Part shown: one piece after another, positions 51,581-59,544 of the stretch | Layout of the letters: every line of letters begins with the position of its first letter | Numbering within the stretch: position 1 is the stretch's first letter | Source of the DNA: CAZVPF01 sp964628195 | GTDB lineage: Bacteria; Planctomycetota; Phycisphaerae; Sedimentisphaerales; Anaerohalosphaeraceae | Assembly (NCBI GenBank): GCA_964628195.1 | Contig: CAZVPF010000015.1 | Location: forward strand, 13,061 to 77,060 | DNA length: 64,000 nt | Reading direction: 5' to 3' | Notes under the pieces: generated by a model | What the model saw: only the letters and a program-made list of their open reading frames with translations | Database searches by the model: none | What the model was told of the DNA's origin: nothing | Program-made: the position numbers and the translations under genes

Positions 51581-52870
51581 TTATTCAAGCGTCCTGAGGT
51601 TCAGTCCCTGGTTGGTAAGACGCTCTTTTATTTCATTTAGACTCGTCACTCCGAAATTCTTGCATCCGAGCAGTTCGGCCTCGGTCTTACTGATCAAATC
51701 GCCGATACTTCTTATTCCGAGCCTTGAAAGACACCTTCGCGAACGAACCGAAAGCTCAAGGTCCTCGACCGATTTACCAAGCATTTCCTGGTCGGCGCCT
51801 TCGGGCAGTTCCTGGTCGGTCTGTTCGGGGGCCCCGCCGTTCTCAAGAGCCATTCCAAGCGAAAGACCTTTAGAGTCGAGTATCTTCTTTATCTCGTTGA
51901 GCGAAGTTTCGCCAAAGTTTTTGTAGCTTAAAAGTTCGGCTTCGGTAATCCTCAGCAGATCGCCGATGGTCTTGATGTTCATCTTGCGAAGGCAGTTGCG
52001 GCTTCGTACCGAAAGCTCGAAGTCGCTTATCGGTATCTCGAGTATCTTGTTCTGACGGTCAAGGCGTTTTTCCATTTCCTCGTCGTAGATCATATTCATC
52101 GAGCTTTTTATGTCTTTAAGGAAAAGCTGGGCCTTCTTGTGATTGGGATGAGATTTCAAAACCGCTTCGACACATCTGCGCGCCTGTGCAAATTTACCCT
52201 GGTCCTCGTAAAGAACCGCAAGGTTCATTATCGCGCTGACAAAAACCGGTGAACCGCTGGTGATCTGCTTGTAGTAATCTATTGCCGCCTCTTCGTCGCC
52301 CCGCAGGTCACACGCGTAGGCAAGATGGAACATCGCCCTGCTGTGGTTCTCGTCAAGCTCGATCGCCTGCTCGTAGTTTTCAATCGCTTCCTGGTAATTT
52401 CCCTGTGAATCAAAGAGCCTGGCGATCTGGAAATGGTATTCTGCGCTCACCTTCTCGAGGTTTTTGCAGTCATCGAGAATCTTTTTCGCCTGCTCAAACT
52501 GCAACGCGAGCCTGTAAGCTTCTGCCTTTGCAAGGGTGACTGTTATGGATTCAGCGCCTGCTGATGCTGCTTTGTCAAAGGCAGATGCGGCATTTTCCGC
52601 ATCTTTGAGGTCGGAATATGCAAACCCGAGATACATCAAACCCTGCTTGGTTTCTGCGTCTTTAAGGAATTCAACCGCCTTGCGGCTCTCGCCAAGTATA
52701 AAACTTCCGATTCCGATTTTTTCACGGTCTTTCGACGCTTCAAGCTCTTCCCTGAACTTGATACTTGCGCTTTCGCCGCTGTTGACAAAACTTGAAAGCC
52801 TTTTAATCTCTTTTAGCGAAGGCATCTCTTTGCCGAAGAAGTCTACACCTGATTCTGCGATTGTAACCAT
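51581..52870 (-). CDS. TPR protein with two C-terminal RNA-polymerase alpha-CTD-like domains
   Basis: 429-residue cytosolic protein. TPR units fill residues about 60-260 (YQEAIENYEQAIELDENHSR, EEAAIDYYKQITSGSP, KFAQARRCVEAVLKSHPNHK). The C-terminal ~150 residues hold two alpha-CTD copies: FELSVRSRNCLRKMNIKTIG with NFGETSLNEIKKIL, and LELSVRSRRCLSRLGIRSIG with NFGVTSLNEIKERL, retaining the helix-hairpin residues by which true alpha contacts UP-element DNA and activators. The ATG at 52870 has AAGGAG 9 bases upstream. It heads the spoIID-tgt-yajC-secDF-lysM operon. Such proteins recur in planctomycetes; the role is unknown, plausibly DNA binding or competition with RNA polymerase. Confidence 0.87.
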   Translation of the reverse strand: MVTIAESGVDFFGKEMPSLKEIKRLSSFVNSGESASIKFREELEASKDREKIGIGSFILGESRKAVEFLKDAETKQGLMYLGFAYSDLKDAENAASAFDKAASAGAESITVTLAKAEAYRLALQFEQAKKILDDCKNLEKVSAEYHFQIARLFDSQGNYQEAIENYEQAIELDENHSRAMFHLAYACDLRGDEEAAIDYYKQITSGSPVFVSAIMNLAVLYEDQGKFAQARRCVEAVLKSHPNHKKAQLFLKDIKSSMNMIYDEEMEKRLDRQNKILEIPISDFELSVRSRNCLRKMNIKTIGDLLRITEAELLSYKNFGETSLNEIKKILDSKGLSLGMALENGGAPEQTDQELPEGADQEMLGKSVEDLELSVRSRRCLSRLGIRSIGDLISKTEAELLGCKNFGVTSLNEIKERLTNQGLNLRTLE

Positions 52871-52969
52871 AACAATTATCTCCTTATTTTTATCTTTTCC
52901 GCCATACTGACACACAGTGCCGGGACTGGCTGAATTTTAACCGGCTGCTGAGAATAGAATAAACGTCGC

Positions 52970-52997
52970 ATTATACAGATATCATTTTGGAATGCAA
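52970..52997 (-). promoter_or_regulatory. Promoter of the TPR-alphaCTD operon
   Basis: Minus-strand TTGCAT (52997-52992), 16 bases, TATAAT (52975-52970). The start near 52963 leaves a leader of about 93 bases with no obvious structure. No equally good promoter was found for the divergent SanA-like gene. Confidence 0.5.
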
Positions 52998-53158
52998 ATT
53001 TTTTTTAAGGCAAAACAGGTATTAATCTGTCCTTATAGTTCTTTAATCTTAAATCCATGTGTTTTATGGAATAAGACGTCTTTTTCTATGGTTCATTTTT
53101 GAGTATTCCTTAAAATGAATCTTTATAGATAACTTTGTTATAAGGTCTTTCATTAAGC

Positions 53159-53845
53159 ATGGAAAAAAGACAAAAAAACACTAATAATCGTAAAAAAAGA
53201 ACAGTAAACCGTATTATCTGGATATCCTTTTGCGTCTTTCTGCTCGGAGCATCGGCAGTAGAGATAACCACCCTTATTATCATAAAATCTACTGCGTCAA
53301 GAGTTTACGAAAAAACTGAGCGGATGGCTCAAAATGATGTCGCCCTCGTTCTTGGAACAAGCAAGTTCATGCCGGATGGAAGGTTGAACCTGTTTTTTAA
53401 ATATCGAATCGAGGCTGCCGCAAAACTGTATCATGAAGGGAAAGTAAGACACATACTTGTAAGCGGGGGCAACCCAACTATTGGATATGACGAGCCGACC
53501 GACATGGCAGGCTGGCTTGTCAAGCTGGGTGTTCCAAAAAATGACATCACCCTCGATTTTGCAGGTTACAGAACCTTCGACTCGATTGTAAGGGCAAAGG
53601 AAGTTTTTGGCCTTAAAGGATTTACAATTGTCTCGCAAAAATTCCACAATTACCGTGCAATATTCCTCGCCGACCATTTCGCACTTGAGACAGTGGCATT
53701 TAATGCCGAAACCCCAAAATGTTTTGCAGCGGTGAAAGCAATCGCAAGAGACCACCTTGCGCGAGTGAAGGCGATACTCGACATCTACATACTTAACACT
53801 CAATCGCGATATCTTGGGCCCGAAGAACCGATCATTGTTGAGTAA
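53159..53845 (+). CDS. SanA/YdcF-family (DUF218) membrane protein
   Basis: 228-residue inner-membrane protein. One N-terminal helix (IIWISFCVFLLGASAVEITT) is followed by an extracytoplasmic DUF218 domain: VALVLGTSKFMPDGRLNLFF, KYRIEAAAKLYHEGKVRHIL, VSGG and FTIVSQKFHNYRAIFLADHF. This is the SanA subgroup, linked in enterobacteria to envelope barrier function and vancomycin exclusion. There is only a weak ribosome-binding site. It is transcribed divergently from the TPR-alphaCTD operon and tandem to lysC, which has its own promoter. Confidence 0.88.
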   Translation: MEKRQKNTNNRKKRTVNRIIWISFCVFLLGASAVEITTLIIIKSTASRVYEKTERMAQNDVALVLGTSKFMPDGRLNLFFKYRIEAAAKLYHEGKVRHILVSGGNPTIGYDEPTDMAGWLVKLGVPKNDITLDFAGYRTFDSIVRAKEVFGLKGFTIVSQKFHNYRAIFLADHFALETVAFNAETPKCFAAVKAIARDHLARVKAILDIYILNTQSRYLGPEEPIIVE

Positions 53846-53882
53846 TTTCACTCTTAAAGCATGATTTGATATTAAAAAGGGT

Positions 53883-53911
53883 TTGACACCCCTCGTTTAA
53901 GGTTATATAAT
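53883..53911 (+). promoter_or_regulatory. Perfect sigma-70 promoter of lysC
   Basis: TTGACA (53883-53888), 17 bases, TATAAT (53906-53911). The start near 53918 gives a 46-base leader, too short for a lysine riboswitch. Confidence 0.8.
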
Positions 53912-53963
53912 CCCCGCTCGATACGGGCAATAAAGTTTGATAACCCCCTTAAGGGAATACTGA

Positions 53964-55196
53964 ATGGGAATCGTAGTGCAAAAATTCGGCGGGACCTCGG
54001 TCGCGGACGCTGAAAAGATCAAAAGAGCCGCAAATCGCGGAATGGACGCCGTTAAGGCTGGAAAACAGGTCGTTGTCGTAGCCTCGGCAAGAGGTAAGAT
54101 GACTGATCAGCTCGTCCGGGACGCCTATGAGATCAATCCCAGTCCCCCTAAACGTGAAATGGATATGCTGCTTAGCACCGGCGAACAGCAGACCGTTGCC
54201 CTTTTCGCTATGGCCCTTGAGGGCATGGGGCAAAAAGCGGTCAGCTTCACCGGTTCGCAGATCCAGATGCTCACCGACGACGCCCACGGCAAGGCCCGGA
54301 TTCAGTCCATCGGCGCCGAGAAAATCAAACGCAAGCTGGACGAAGGCTGCATCGTGATTGTTGCCGGTTTTCAGGGCGTTGACGACAACGGCAATATCAC
54401 CACGCTCGGAAGAGGCGGCTCGGACACCAGCGCGGTGGCCCTGGCGGCGGCCCTGGAAGCCGAGGTATGTGAGATATATACCGATGTGGACGGAATCTAC
54501 ACGACCGACCCCCGCAAGTACAAAAAAGCGATAAAAATGGAACAGATAAGTTACGATGAAATGCTCGAACTTGCGAGTCTCGGTGCGGGGGTTATGCACG
54601 GCCGGGCCGTGGAGTTCGGCAAAAAATATGACGTCCCAATTCATGTTCGCAGCAGTGCGAGCGATCAAGACGGAACCTTAATTACTCACGAGGTGCCTCA
54701 AATGGAAGGAATTCTTGTATCAGGAGCGACACTACAGACCGAGCTTGCAAAAATAGGTCTTATAGGCGTCGATAACGAGCCCGGCTGTGCGGCGAGCATT
54801 TTCGCGCATCTCGCCGGCAAACAGGTAAGCGTAAACGACATCATCCAGGTCGAGATAAGCAAGGAAAAGGCAAACCTTTCCTTTACGGTATCCAAGGCCG
54901 ACCTTGATGATGCAAAAGCCGCTATCGAGGAAATAAAAGAACAGGTTCACTGCCAGTCTACATTTATACGCGATGACATCGCCGAGGTCTCCGCTGTGGG
55001 AGTGGGAATGCGTTCGCATTACGGGGTTGCAAACGCTATGTTCAAAGCGCTTGCCGATGCGAAGGTGAATATCGACTCGATAACCACAAGTGAGATACGG
55101 ATCAGTGTTATCGTCGACGAGGATCAGGGCGAAAAGGCTCTTACGGCGATCTGCGACGCCTTTAAGCTCGACAGACCCGCTTCAAAGAGAGGCTGA
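53964..55196 (+). CDS. lysC: Aspartate kinase, monofunctional with two ACT domains
   Basis: Phosphorylates aspartate, opening the Lys/Thr/Met pathway. The 410 residues match the class with a catalytic domain plus tandem ACT regulatory domains. VVQKFGGTSVADAEKIKRAA is the N-terminal signature; TTLGRGGSDTSAVALAAALE and CEIYTDVDGIYTTDPRKYKK are nucleotide/aspartate-site blocks; ACT domains occupy about residues 265-405. AAGGGA precedes the ATG by 7 bases. Feedback inhibition by threonine and/or lysine is expected. It is followed after 56 bases by an SNase gene on the same strand. Confidence 0.96.
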   Translation: MGIVVQKFGGTSVADAEKIKRAANRGMDAVKAGKQVVVVASARGKMTDQLVRDAYEINPSPPKREMDMLLSTGEQQTVALFAMALEGMGQKAVSFTGSQIQMLTDDAHGKARIQSIGAEKIKRKLDEGCIVIVAGFQGVDDNGNITTLGRGGSDTSAVALAAALEAEVCEIYTDVDGIYTTDPRKYKKAIKMEQISYDEMLELASLGAGVMHGRAVEFGKKYDVPIHVRSSASDQDGTLITHEVPQMEGILVSGATLQTELAKIGLIGVDNEPGCAASIFAHLAGKQVSVNDIIQVEISKEKANLSFTVSKADLDDAKAAIEEIKEQVHCQSTFIRDDIAEVSAVGVGMRSHYGVANAMFKALADAKVNIDSITTSEIRISVIVDEDQGEKALTAICDAFKLDRPASKRG

Positions 55197-55252
55197 ACCT
55201 GTTTAGGTTGTCGAAAGTGGCCAAACGCCTGAAAAATGAAAAAATTGAGGTA

Positions 55253-55897
55253 ATGAGCAAACGGCAGAGGAATATTATTTTCTTTGCCGTTTTTTTATTG
55301 GCTGGTACGGCTGCTTTGGTTGCCGACAGGACAGCCGGCATATTTCTTGTAAACAGCGCTGTAAAGCTTTTTTATGACTCCGGCGGGGATTATGAAAAGT
55401 ACCACGGCAGAGCTTTCATTTGTGTGAATGTGGTCGACGGGGATACTATTGATATAGACCTGCCCGACGGCGCTTATGACAGCACCCGGATAAGGCTGCT
55501 GGGCGTGGACACGCCCGAAACCGTGGATCCGCGAAAAAAAGTAATGCGTTACGGGCCCGAGGCGACAACTTTTACAGCGAAGATGTGCCTGGATAAAAAT
55601 GTCACGGTTATTACCGACACACTGAGCGACGTTCGAGACCGATACGGCAGGCTGCTCGCTTACATATCACTTGAAAACGGTAAGACCCTCAACGAAGAGC
55701 TTATCACCAGAGGCCTTGCTTTTGCCGATACGCGTTTCCCGCACAGCCGTAAGGCCGTTTATATAGAGCTTGAAAAACAGGCAATACTCTCCGATGCCGG
55801 CATGTGGGCCGACGCGGATGTGGGTGAAATGCCCGTATGGGTTCGAGAGAGGTACGTGCAGGTAAAGAATCTTTCAAAAGTTAAAGTTAATGAATAA
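55253..55897 (+). CDS. Membrane-anchored or exported thermonuclease (SNase-like)
   Basis: Staphylococcal-nuclease-fold enzyme, 214 residues. An N-terminal signal/anchor (NIIFFAVFLLAGTAALVA) precedes the SNase domain: VNVVDGDTIDIDL (calcium Asp), RIRLLGVDTPETVD with Arg and Glu of the active site, RDRYGRLLAYI with the second catalytic Arg, and LNEELITRGLA. It should cut DNA and RNA outside the cytoplasm. The start at 55253 puts the signal peptide at the N-terminus; GAGG lies only 2 bases upstream, and a TTG at 55208 or GTG at 55217 are alternatives. It adds another extracellular phosphodiesterase to a window already holding two EEP proteins. Confidence 0.88.
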   Translation: MSKRQRNIIFFAVFLLAGTAALVADRTAGIFLVNSAVKLFYDSGGDYEKYHGRAFICVNVVDGDTIDIDLPDGAYDSTRIRLLGVDTPETVDPRKKVMRYGPEATTFTAKMCLDKNVTVITDTLSDVRDRYGRLLAYISLENGKTLNEELITRGLAFADTRFPHSRKAVYIELEKQAILSDAGMWADADVGEMPVWVRERYVQVKNLSKVKVNE

Positions 55898-55927
55898 TTT
55901 ATAATCAATTTATTGGAAAGGATCGTA

Positions 55928-57178
55928 ATGAATTGGAAAGTTGGCAGGTTATGGTTCGTTTTGACATTGACTGTTTTCTGTATTGCAGGGCTGCTTTATG
56001 CCGAAGATGAATATGATACAAAATATGATATGCGAATCGGCCTGAGCCCGGAAAGACTGACTATCGCGATGTGGGACTTCTCGTGGCTGTACGGTCATTA
56101 TGAAGGCGGGCACTACGAAGACTGGAGCAAAAACTTCGACGAACTGAAAGAGCGAGGTTTCAATACCGTTCGCATTGACTGTTACCCCCTGGTCGTGGGC
56201 ACTAACAAGACGCCCGATGATATCCTGCACCTGCCGGCAAACCCCCTTGCCAACTGGGGCTACAGCGAAAAAGCCGCTGACCACAAGGTCACAAAAGAGC
56301 TTATCGAATTCATGCAGATCGCTAAAGACAAAGGCGTTTATGTCATCCTCTCGTCATGGGGACAGGGCAAGCAGAAGATAGAGACTAAAAAACAGCTCTG
56401 GGACGCCTGGGACAAGACGCTGAGCATTCTCAAGGAGAACAACCTGCTCGACCATGTGCTTTATGTGGATTTTGACCAGGAGTTCCCCTTTTTCAGCCCT
56501 TTCCAGGAAAAACTTAATGAGCTTGGCAAGGCACCTGAACAGGACGGCGATGACCTCGCGGCGGCTATGGAAGCTGCGGGACAGCGTCAGCCGGGCTTTG
56601 CATGGAACAACAGGCAGCTTGATTTCGTCAGAAATTATATAAATTCAACGCTTAGGCATTTTCACGATAAGTACCCCGAACTTCGTTTCACGTTTTCATT
56701 TACGACATACTGGAAAGAGGCACGCTCGCTGGACCTGCAGAACATGGACGTACTGGAACTGCATTTCTGGATTCGCGGGCCGAAATTCGACGAAAGGGTT
56801 TCTTTCGGATCTATAAAAAAGGACCGCGGCGACCATGATTTCAAAGAATACATGCAGGAGATTCAGGCAACAATGGACAGCGTCAGACCCATGCTGATGA
56901 AAGACATGGCAAACCGTATGGCTTATGCGACGGCTTGGTCCCAGGAGATAAGCGCACCGCTGGTGACGACTGAGGCGTGGGGGGCGTGGTGGCACATGGA
57001 CCATGAGGACCTTGAGTGGAGCTGGCTGTACAAGTGGTGTGAGGACTGCATGGCGATGTCGGAAAATTATAAATTCTGGGGAATAACCCCCTGGAACTTC
57101 TCCCATCCATATTGGGATAACTGGTCTAACGTTTCCTGGTACCAGAGGGTGAATAACCGATTTCTGCGGAGTAAGTAG
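55928..57178 (+). CDS. Secreted TIM-barrel glycosidase-like protein (GH5/cellulase-like)
   Basis: 416-residue exported protein with a signal peptide ending near GLLYAEDE. The sequence follows the clan-A beta/alpha barrel pattern: LKERGFNTVRIDCYPLVVG (strand 2), GVYVILSSWGQ (strand 3), VLYVDFDQEFPFFSPF (possible acid/base Glu after strand 4), TTYWKEARSLDLQNMDVLEL, and LVTTEAWGAWWH (possible nucleophile Glu on strand 7). AAAGGA lies before the ATG at 55928. It resembles uncharacterised cellulase-like proteins; I cannot assign a GH family with confidence. It follows the nuclease gene by 30 bases and probably shares its transcript. Confidence 0.7.
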   Translation: MNWKVGRLWFVLTLTVFCIAGLLYAEDEYDTKYDMRIGLSPERLTIAMWDFSWLYGHYEGGHYEDWSKNFDELKERGFNTVRIDCYPLVVGTNKTPDDILHLPANPLANWGYSEKAADHKVTKELIEFMQIAKDKGVYVILSSWGQGKQKIETKKQLWDAWDKTLSILKENNLLDHVLYVDFDQEFPFFSPFQEKLNELGKAPEQDGDDLAAAMEAAGQRQPGFAWNNRQLDFVRNYINSTLRHFHDKYPELRFTFSFTTYWKEARSLDLQNMDVLELHFWIRGPKFDERVSFGSIKKDRGDHDFKEYMQEIQATMDSVRPMLMKDMANRMAYATAWSQEISAPLVTTEAWGAWWHMDHEDLEWSWLYKWCEDCMAMSENYKFWGITPWNFSHPYWDNWSNVSWYQRVNNRFLRSK

Positions 57179-57335
57179 TAAGGATTTCTCTTAATTTTTT
57201 TTATTTTATACCTTAGAACAAGGGGCCAAACCCTACTAAATACTATATCTTTTAGGTGTACACTGCTTTGCACGGATCTGTACATTTGCTGTTTTTGACA
57301 TAATAAAGGCGGTTATAGTGATTTAAAACAAAAAA

Positions 57336-57360
57336 GGGAAGCTAAGAGGATTAGCTTCCC
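57336..57360. terminator. Bidirectional Rho-independent terminator
   Basis: A perfect 10-bp stem (57336-57345 with 57351-57360) with a GAGGA loop. On the minus strand six T follow (57335-57330), ending the small RNA; on the plus strand TTTTAATTTT follows (57361-57370), ending the lysC-nuclease-glycosidase transcript. Confidence 0.9.
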
Positions 57361-57397
57361 TTTTAATTTTAATGGCCGGAACCTCATATTGCCCGGA

Positions 57398-57428
57398 TTG
57401 AGGAGGAACAAATTTTTGAGGAGGAACA
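57398..57428. repeat. 13-base direct repeat (anti-SD on the minus strand)
   Basis: TTGAGGAGGAACA occurs at 57398-57410 and again, identical, at 57416-57428, separated by AATTT. On the minus strand the copies read as exposed CCUCCUC segments of the small RNA. Confidence 0.95.
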
Positions 57429-57484
57429 TTAAAGGATGGGTAAGGCAATACAAGGTATCGTCTGTACCCGGCCATCTATAAAGT

Positions 57485-57513
57485 ATTAAACCATTAAGCG
57501 GTCAAAGTGTCAA
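57485..57513 (-). promoter_or_regulatory. Promoter of the small RNA
   Basis: Minus-strand TTGACA (57513-57508), 17 bases, TTTAAT (57490-57485). The -35 is perfect, the -10 has one mismatch, and the +1 falls immediately before the first arm of the closing stem. Confidence 0.7.
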
Positions 57514-57620
57514 TACTAAAAAACATAAAAATCCAAATTTTTTGTAAATGTCTATTTTGCTAACCTTTCCCGCTTGTGGATTGCTTTACCCGCTGCCGGT
57601 GCCCTGCCTAAGAGGCTGGA

Positions 57621-58106
57621 TTATTTGCCTCGCTTTTTGCAGATATAACCCTTTCCCCTGCCCTTGCTCTTAAAACAGCCGAATTTCTGGATATACTGCG
57701 AAACCGTGCTTGGCGAGACCCCTACCGCAGAGGCAATGTCTTCCTTGCTCATGGGCTTGTTCGGATCCATAACCTTGACGAGTTTATACGGCGCGGTTCC
57801 CTCGGCGGGCATGTAGCTGGCGGTTTTTTTCTTTTTGCTCTTCTTTTTCTTTTTGCTCTTCTTTTTCTTTTTAGGCCCCATGGTGCCGGCTACGACAGCC
57901 TTATTTTTCTTCATCTTTTTTTTCTTTCGGCCCCTTCGGCTGGTTTTTCCCGACAGCATGCTGTTAATTTTCTCATCGAGGGCGTGAACCTTCTGCATCG
58001 CTGCGTTACGCTGCTTTAAGAGCGCCGAAAGATCGTCTACGACCGAGGCCTTTTCAGCGATCTCTTCGAGCTTTTTAAACCTTTTCTGCAATTCAGCTTG
58101 TGTCAT
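57621..58106 (-). CDS. Lysine-rich DNA-binding-like protein with C-terminal helix-turn-helix
   Basis: 161-residue, very basic protein in three parts: an N-terminal coiled coil (residues 1-50, LQKRFKKLEEIAEKA), a low-complexity basic tract (about 58-95, RRGRKKKKMKKNK and KKKKKSKKKKKSKKKK) resembling histone-H1 tails, and a C-terminal winged or simple HTH (SKEDIASAVGVSPSTVSQYI). It should bind nucleic acid and might compact DNA. GGGAG lies 6 bases before the ATG. The repeated AAG/AAA coding tract (57825-57875) is prone to length change. Not a recognised family; histone-like or SWIB/HTH-type nucleoid proteins are the nearest comparison. Confidence 0.8.
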   Translation of the reverse strand: MTQAELQKRFKKLEEIAEKASVVDDLSALLKQRNAAMQKVHALDEKINSMLSGKTSRRGRKKKKMKKNKAVVAGTMGPKKKKKSKKKKKSKKKKTASYMPAEGTAPYKLVKVMDPNKPMSKEDIASAVGVSPSTVSQYIQKFGCFKSKGRGKGYICKKRGK

Positions 58107-58400
58107 GTCATTCTCCCAATTAATTAATATTGTTATCAGTATTAACTATTATCAATGTATTAGTATTTATTACAAGGGATTTAATATATTTGTAACAAGT
58201 ACCTGTTAATTTGAAGAAAAGGGTTGCGATTAATATGAAGATAATTTCATATAGTGGAGAACAGTTCTTATTTTATCCGTTTGGCATCAAACATAAAAAA
58301 TCTGTAGATCAGCGCAGCCTGGAACGGATTCAATATACTGACATATATCAGGATGGTATTTGTGGTAAGCCTGTACCGGTTATGTTGCTTTTATATTATA
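58107..58400. other. AT-rich spacer between lysine-rich and MlaD genes
   Basis: About 294 bases. Near the lysine-rich gene there are TTAATTAA and ATTGTTATCAGTATTA-type near-dyads (58120-58170) which may hold its promoter, not clearly resolved. A 66-codon plus-strand frame (58211-58411) has a TTG start, no ribosome-binding site, and runs into the mlaD gene; I do not count it as a gene. Confidence 0.4.
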
Positions 58401-59288
58401 TTACCACTTAATTTTCAGGCCCTTTTCACGTGAGTCTGCGGCGAACATTTTAATCTGTTCGAGCATCATTTGCAGTTCGAGCGTGCTTTCCACGAGGTTT
58501 TCATAAAGCTGCGGGTCGTTGACTATTTTGCCTGCTGTTCCCTGCCCTTCGTTTATTTTACGCAGGAGCACACGGATATCCGCGAGTGTGGAGTTCATGC
58601 TCTCTGCGATGTTCGAAAGGTCGCCTTTACCGCTTACTGCGAGGTCCTGGACGGAGCGAAGTGTATCTGTTGCCTGGCCTGTGGCGGTTGTCAGGTTTGC
58701 CAGCGTCTTTTTGATGTTATCCTTGTTGCCCTGGTCGCCAACGATATCGTTTGCGTGACGCGTCAGATCGCTTACCGAATCCACGAGGTTTTCGAGTTTT
58801 TCCTGTACCGCTTTGGGTATGAACTCGGTGCTTGTGCCCATTTTGCCCTGCAGGACGTCGCCCTGTTTCAGGAAGCCTGCGATCTGCTGCTCCGGGTCGA
58901 ACTCAAAGACGATGTAGCTGCTGCCGAGCCCGCGTTTCAATAACAGGACATCTATATTTGAGGGAATATCAACATACTTGCGTTCAATGGCTATGGTCAC
59001 CTTGACCTGGTGATATCTGTGTCCTGTTTCGGGGTCTTTATAAAGGAAAGGCGGTGCGACGTTTATGACGCTCCCTATCTGGTAACCGCAGTACTGGACG
59101 GGCGTGTTGTCCTGCACCCCTGGTGCGTCGGCAAAATTAACTTTTATCTTATACGAACGAAGGTCGCTTATGAAGCTTGGAAACTCACCGAATATGTACA
59201 GCATGTAGCTTAAGCCGAAAAAGGCGATCACTACGAAAGCGCCAACGATAATGTTTCTTCTTCTCTGCAGCGTGTTGTAATCAGCCAT
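58401..59288 (-). CDS. MlaD/MCE-domain lipid-transport protein
   Basis: 295-residue inner-membrane-anchored MCE protein. One N-terminal helix (IIVGAFVVIAFFGLSYMLYI) precedes the MCE domain: YKIKVNFADAPGVQDNTPVQ, YCGYQIGSVINV and DVLLLKRGLGSSYIVFEF. A long helical C-terminal part follows, with LENLVDSVSDLTRHANDIVG and MNSTLADIRVLLRKINEGQG, suggesting an extended needle or coiled region. It would carry phospholipids between membranes with MlaE/MlaF partners, which are not in the window. Its ATG overlaps the merR gene by 8 bases. Confidence 0.88.
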   Translation of the reverse strand: MADYNTLQRRRNIIVGAFVVIAFFGLSYMLYIFGEFPSFISDLRSYKIKVNFADAPGVQDNTPVQYCGYQIGSVINVAPPFLYKDPETGHRYHQVKVTIAIERKYVDIPSNIDVLLLKRGLGSSYIVFEFDPEQQIAGFLKQGDVLQGKMGTSTEFIPKAVQEKLENLVDSVSDLTRHANDIVGDQGNKDNIKKTLANLTTATGQATDTLRSVQDLAVSGKGDLSNIAESMNSTLADIRVLLRKINEGQGTAGKIVNDPQLYENLVESTLELQMMLEQIKMFAADSREKGLKIKW

Positions 59289-59544
59289 TATTCTTTCCTT
59301 TCGGGGCCTTTTCTCGATCCATAAACAGGTCCCTTATCGCCCGCAGCGGGTATCCGCTCTGGTTCAACCGCTTAATGAGCTTGATCTTTTCAATTTTTTC
59401 ATTGTCAAAATATCGCCTTCCCGATTCGGTAACCTTCGCAGGCTCAAGCAGTCCGAGCATAAGGTAATACTGGAGGCTCTGGCGCGAAATGCCGGCCTGT
59501 TCTGCGGCCTTGCCTATGGAACTGAGTTTTTCTTCCGCTGCCAC
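59281..59544 (-). CDS. Short MerR-type HTH protein
   Basis: 87-residue regulator consisting only of a MerR winged HTH: SSIGKAAEQAGISRQSLQYY, LMLGLLEPAKVTESGRRYFD, then LIKRLNQSGYPLRAIRDLF. The dimerisation helix and effector domain of full-length MerR proteins are missing. A GTG start overlaps the rnpA stop by one base (TAGTG), and the 3' end overlaps mlaD, so all three genes form one translationally coupled unit. It may regulate that operon; target unknown. Confidence 0.82.
   Translation of the reverse strand: MAAEEKLSSIGKAAEQAGISRQSLQYYLMLGLLEPAKVTESGRRYFDNEKIEKIKLIKRLNQSGYPLRAIRDLFMDREKAPKGKNNG

Larger units (their letters stand above)
57330..57477 (-). ncRNA. Candidate stand-alone small RNA with duplicated anti-Shine-Dalgarno motif
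   Basis: An apparent 148-nt transcription unit with no ORF, inside a 442-base gene-free stretch. A promoter (57485-57513) places the start near 57477; the transcript ends in a strong terminator (57336-57360 plus six U). Just after the start, ATGGCCGG (57475-57468) pairs with CCGGCCAT (57379-57372), enclosing about 90 nt. That domain has a small 5' hairpin and then two copies of a 13-nt repeat whose RNA form is TGTTCCTCCTCAA-like (57428-57416 and 57410-57398). CCUCCUC is complementary to Shine-Dalgarno sequences; the 3' copy can be partly masked by UGAGG at 57386-57382. It resembles in principle CU-rich trans-acting riboregulators; I know no family it belongs to. Confidence 0.7.

Noticed and set aside
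53949..54668. 239-codon minus-strand frame opposite lysC
   Set aside because: Antisense to a certain housekeeping gene, no domain and no promoter.
57421..57486. 17-codon plus-strand peptide behind two GAGGAGG sites
   Set aside because: The purine-rich sites are the complement of the minus-strand small RNA repeats; the peptide lies within the RNA fold and directly follows a terminator.
58211..58411. 66-codon plus-strand frame in the spacer before mlaD
   Set aside because: TTG start without ribosome-binding site, AT-rich composition, and it runs into the 3' end of mlaD on the opposite strand.
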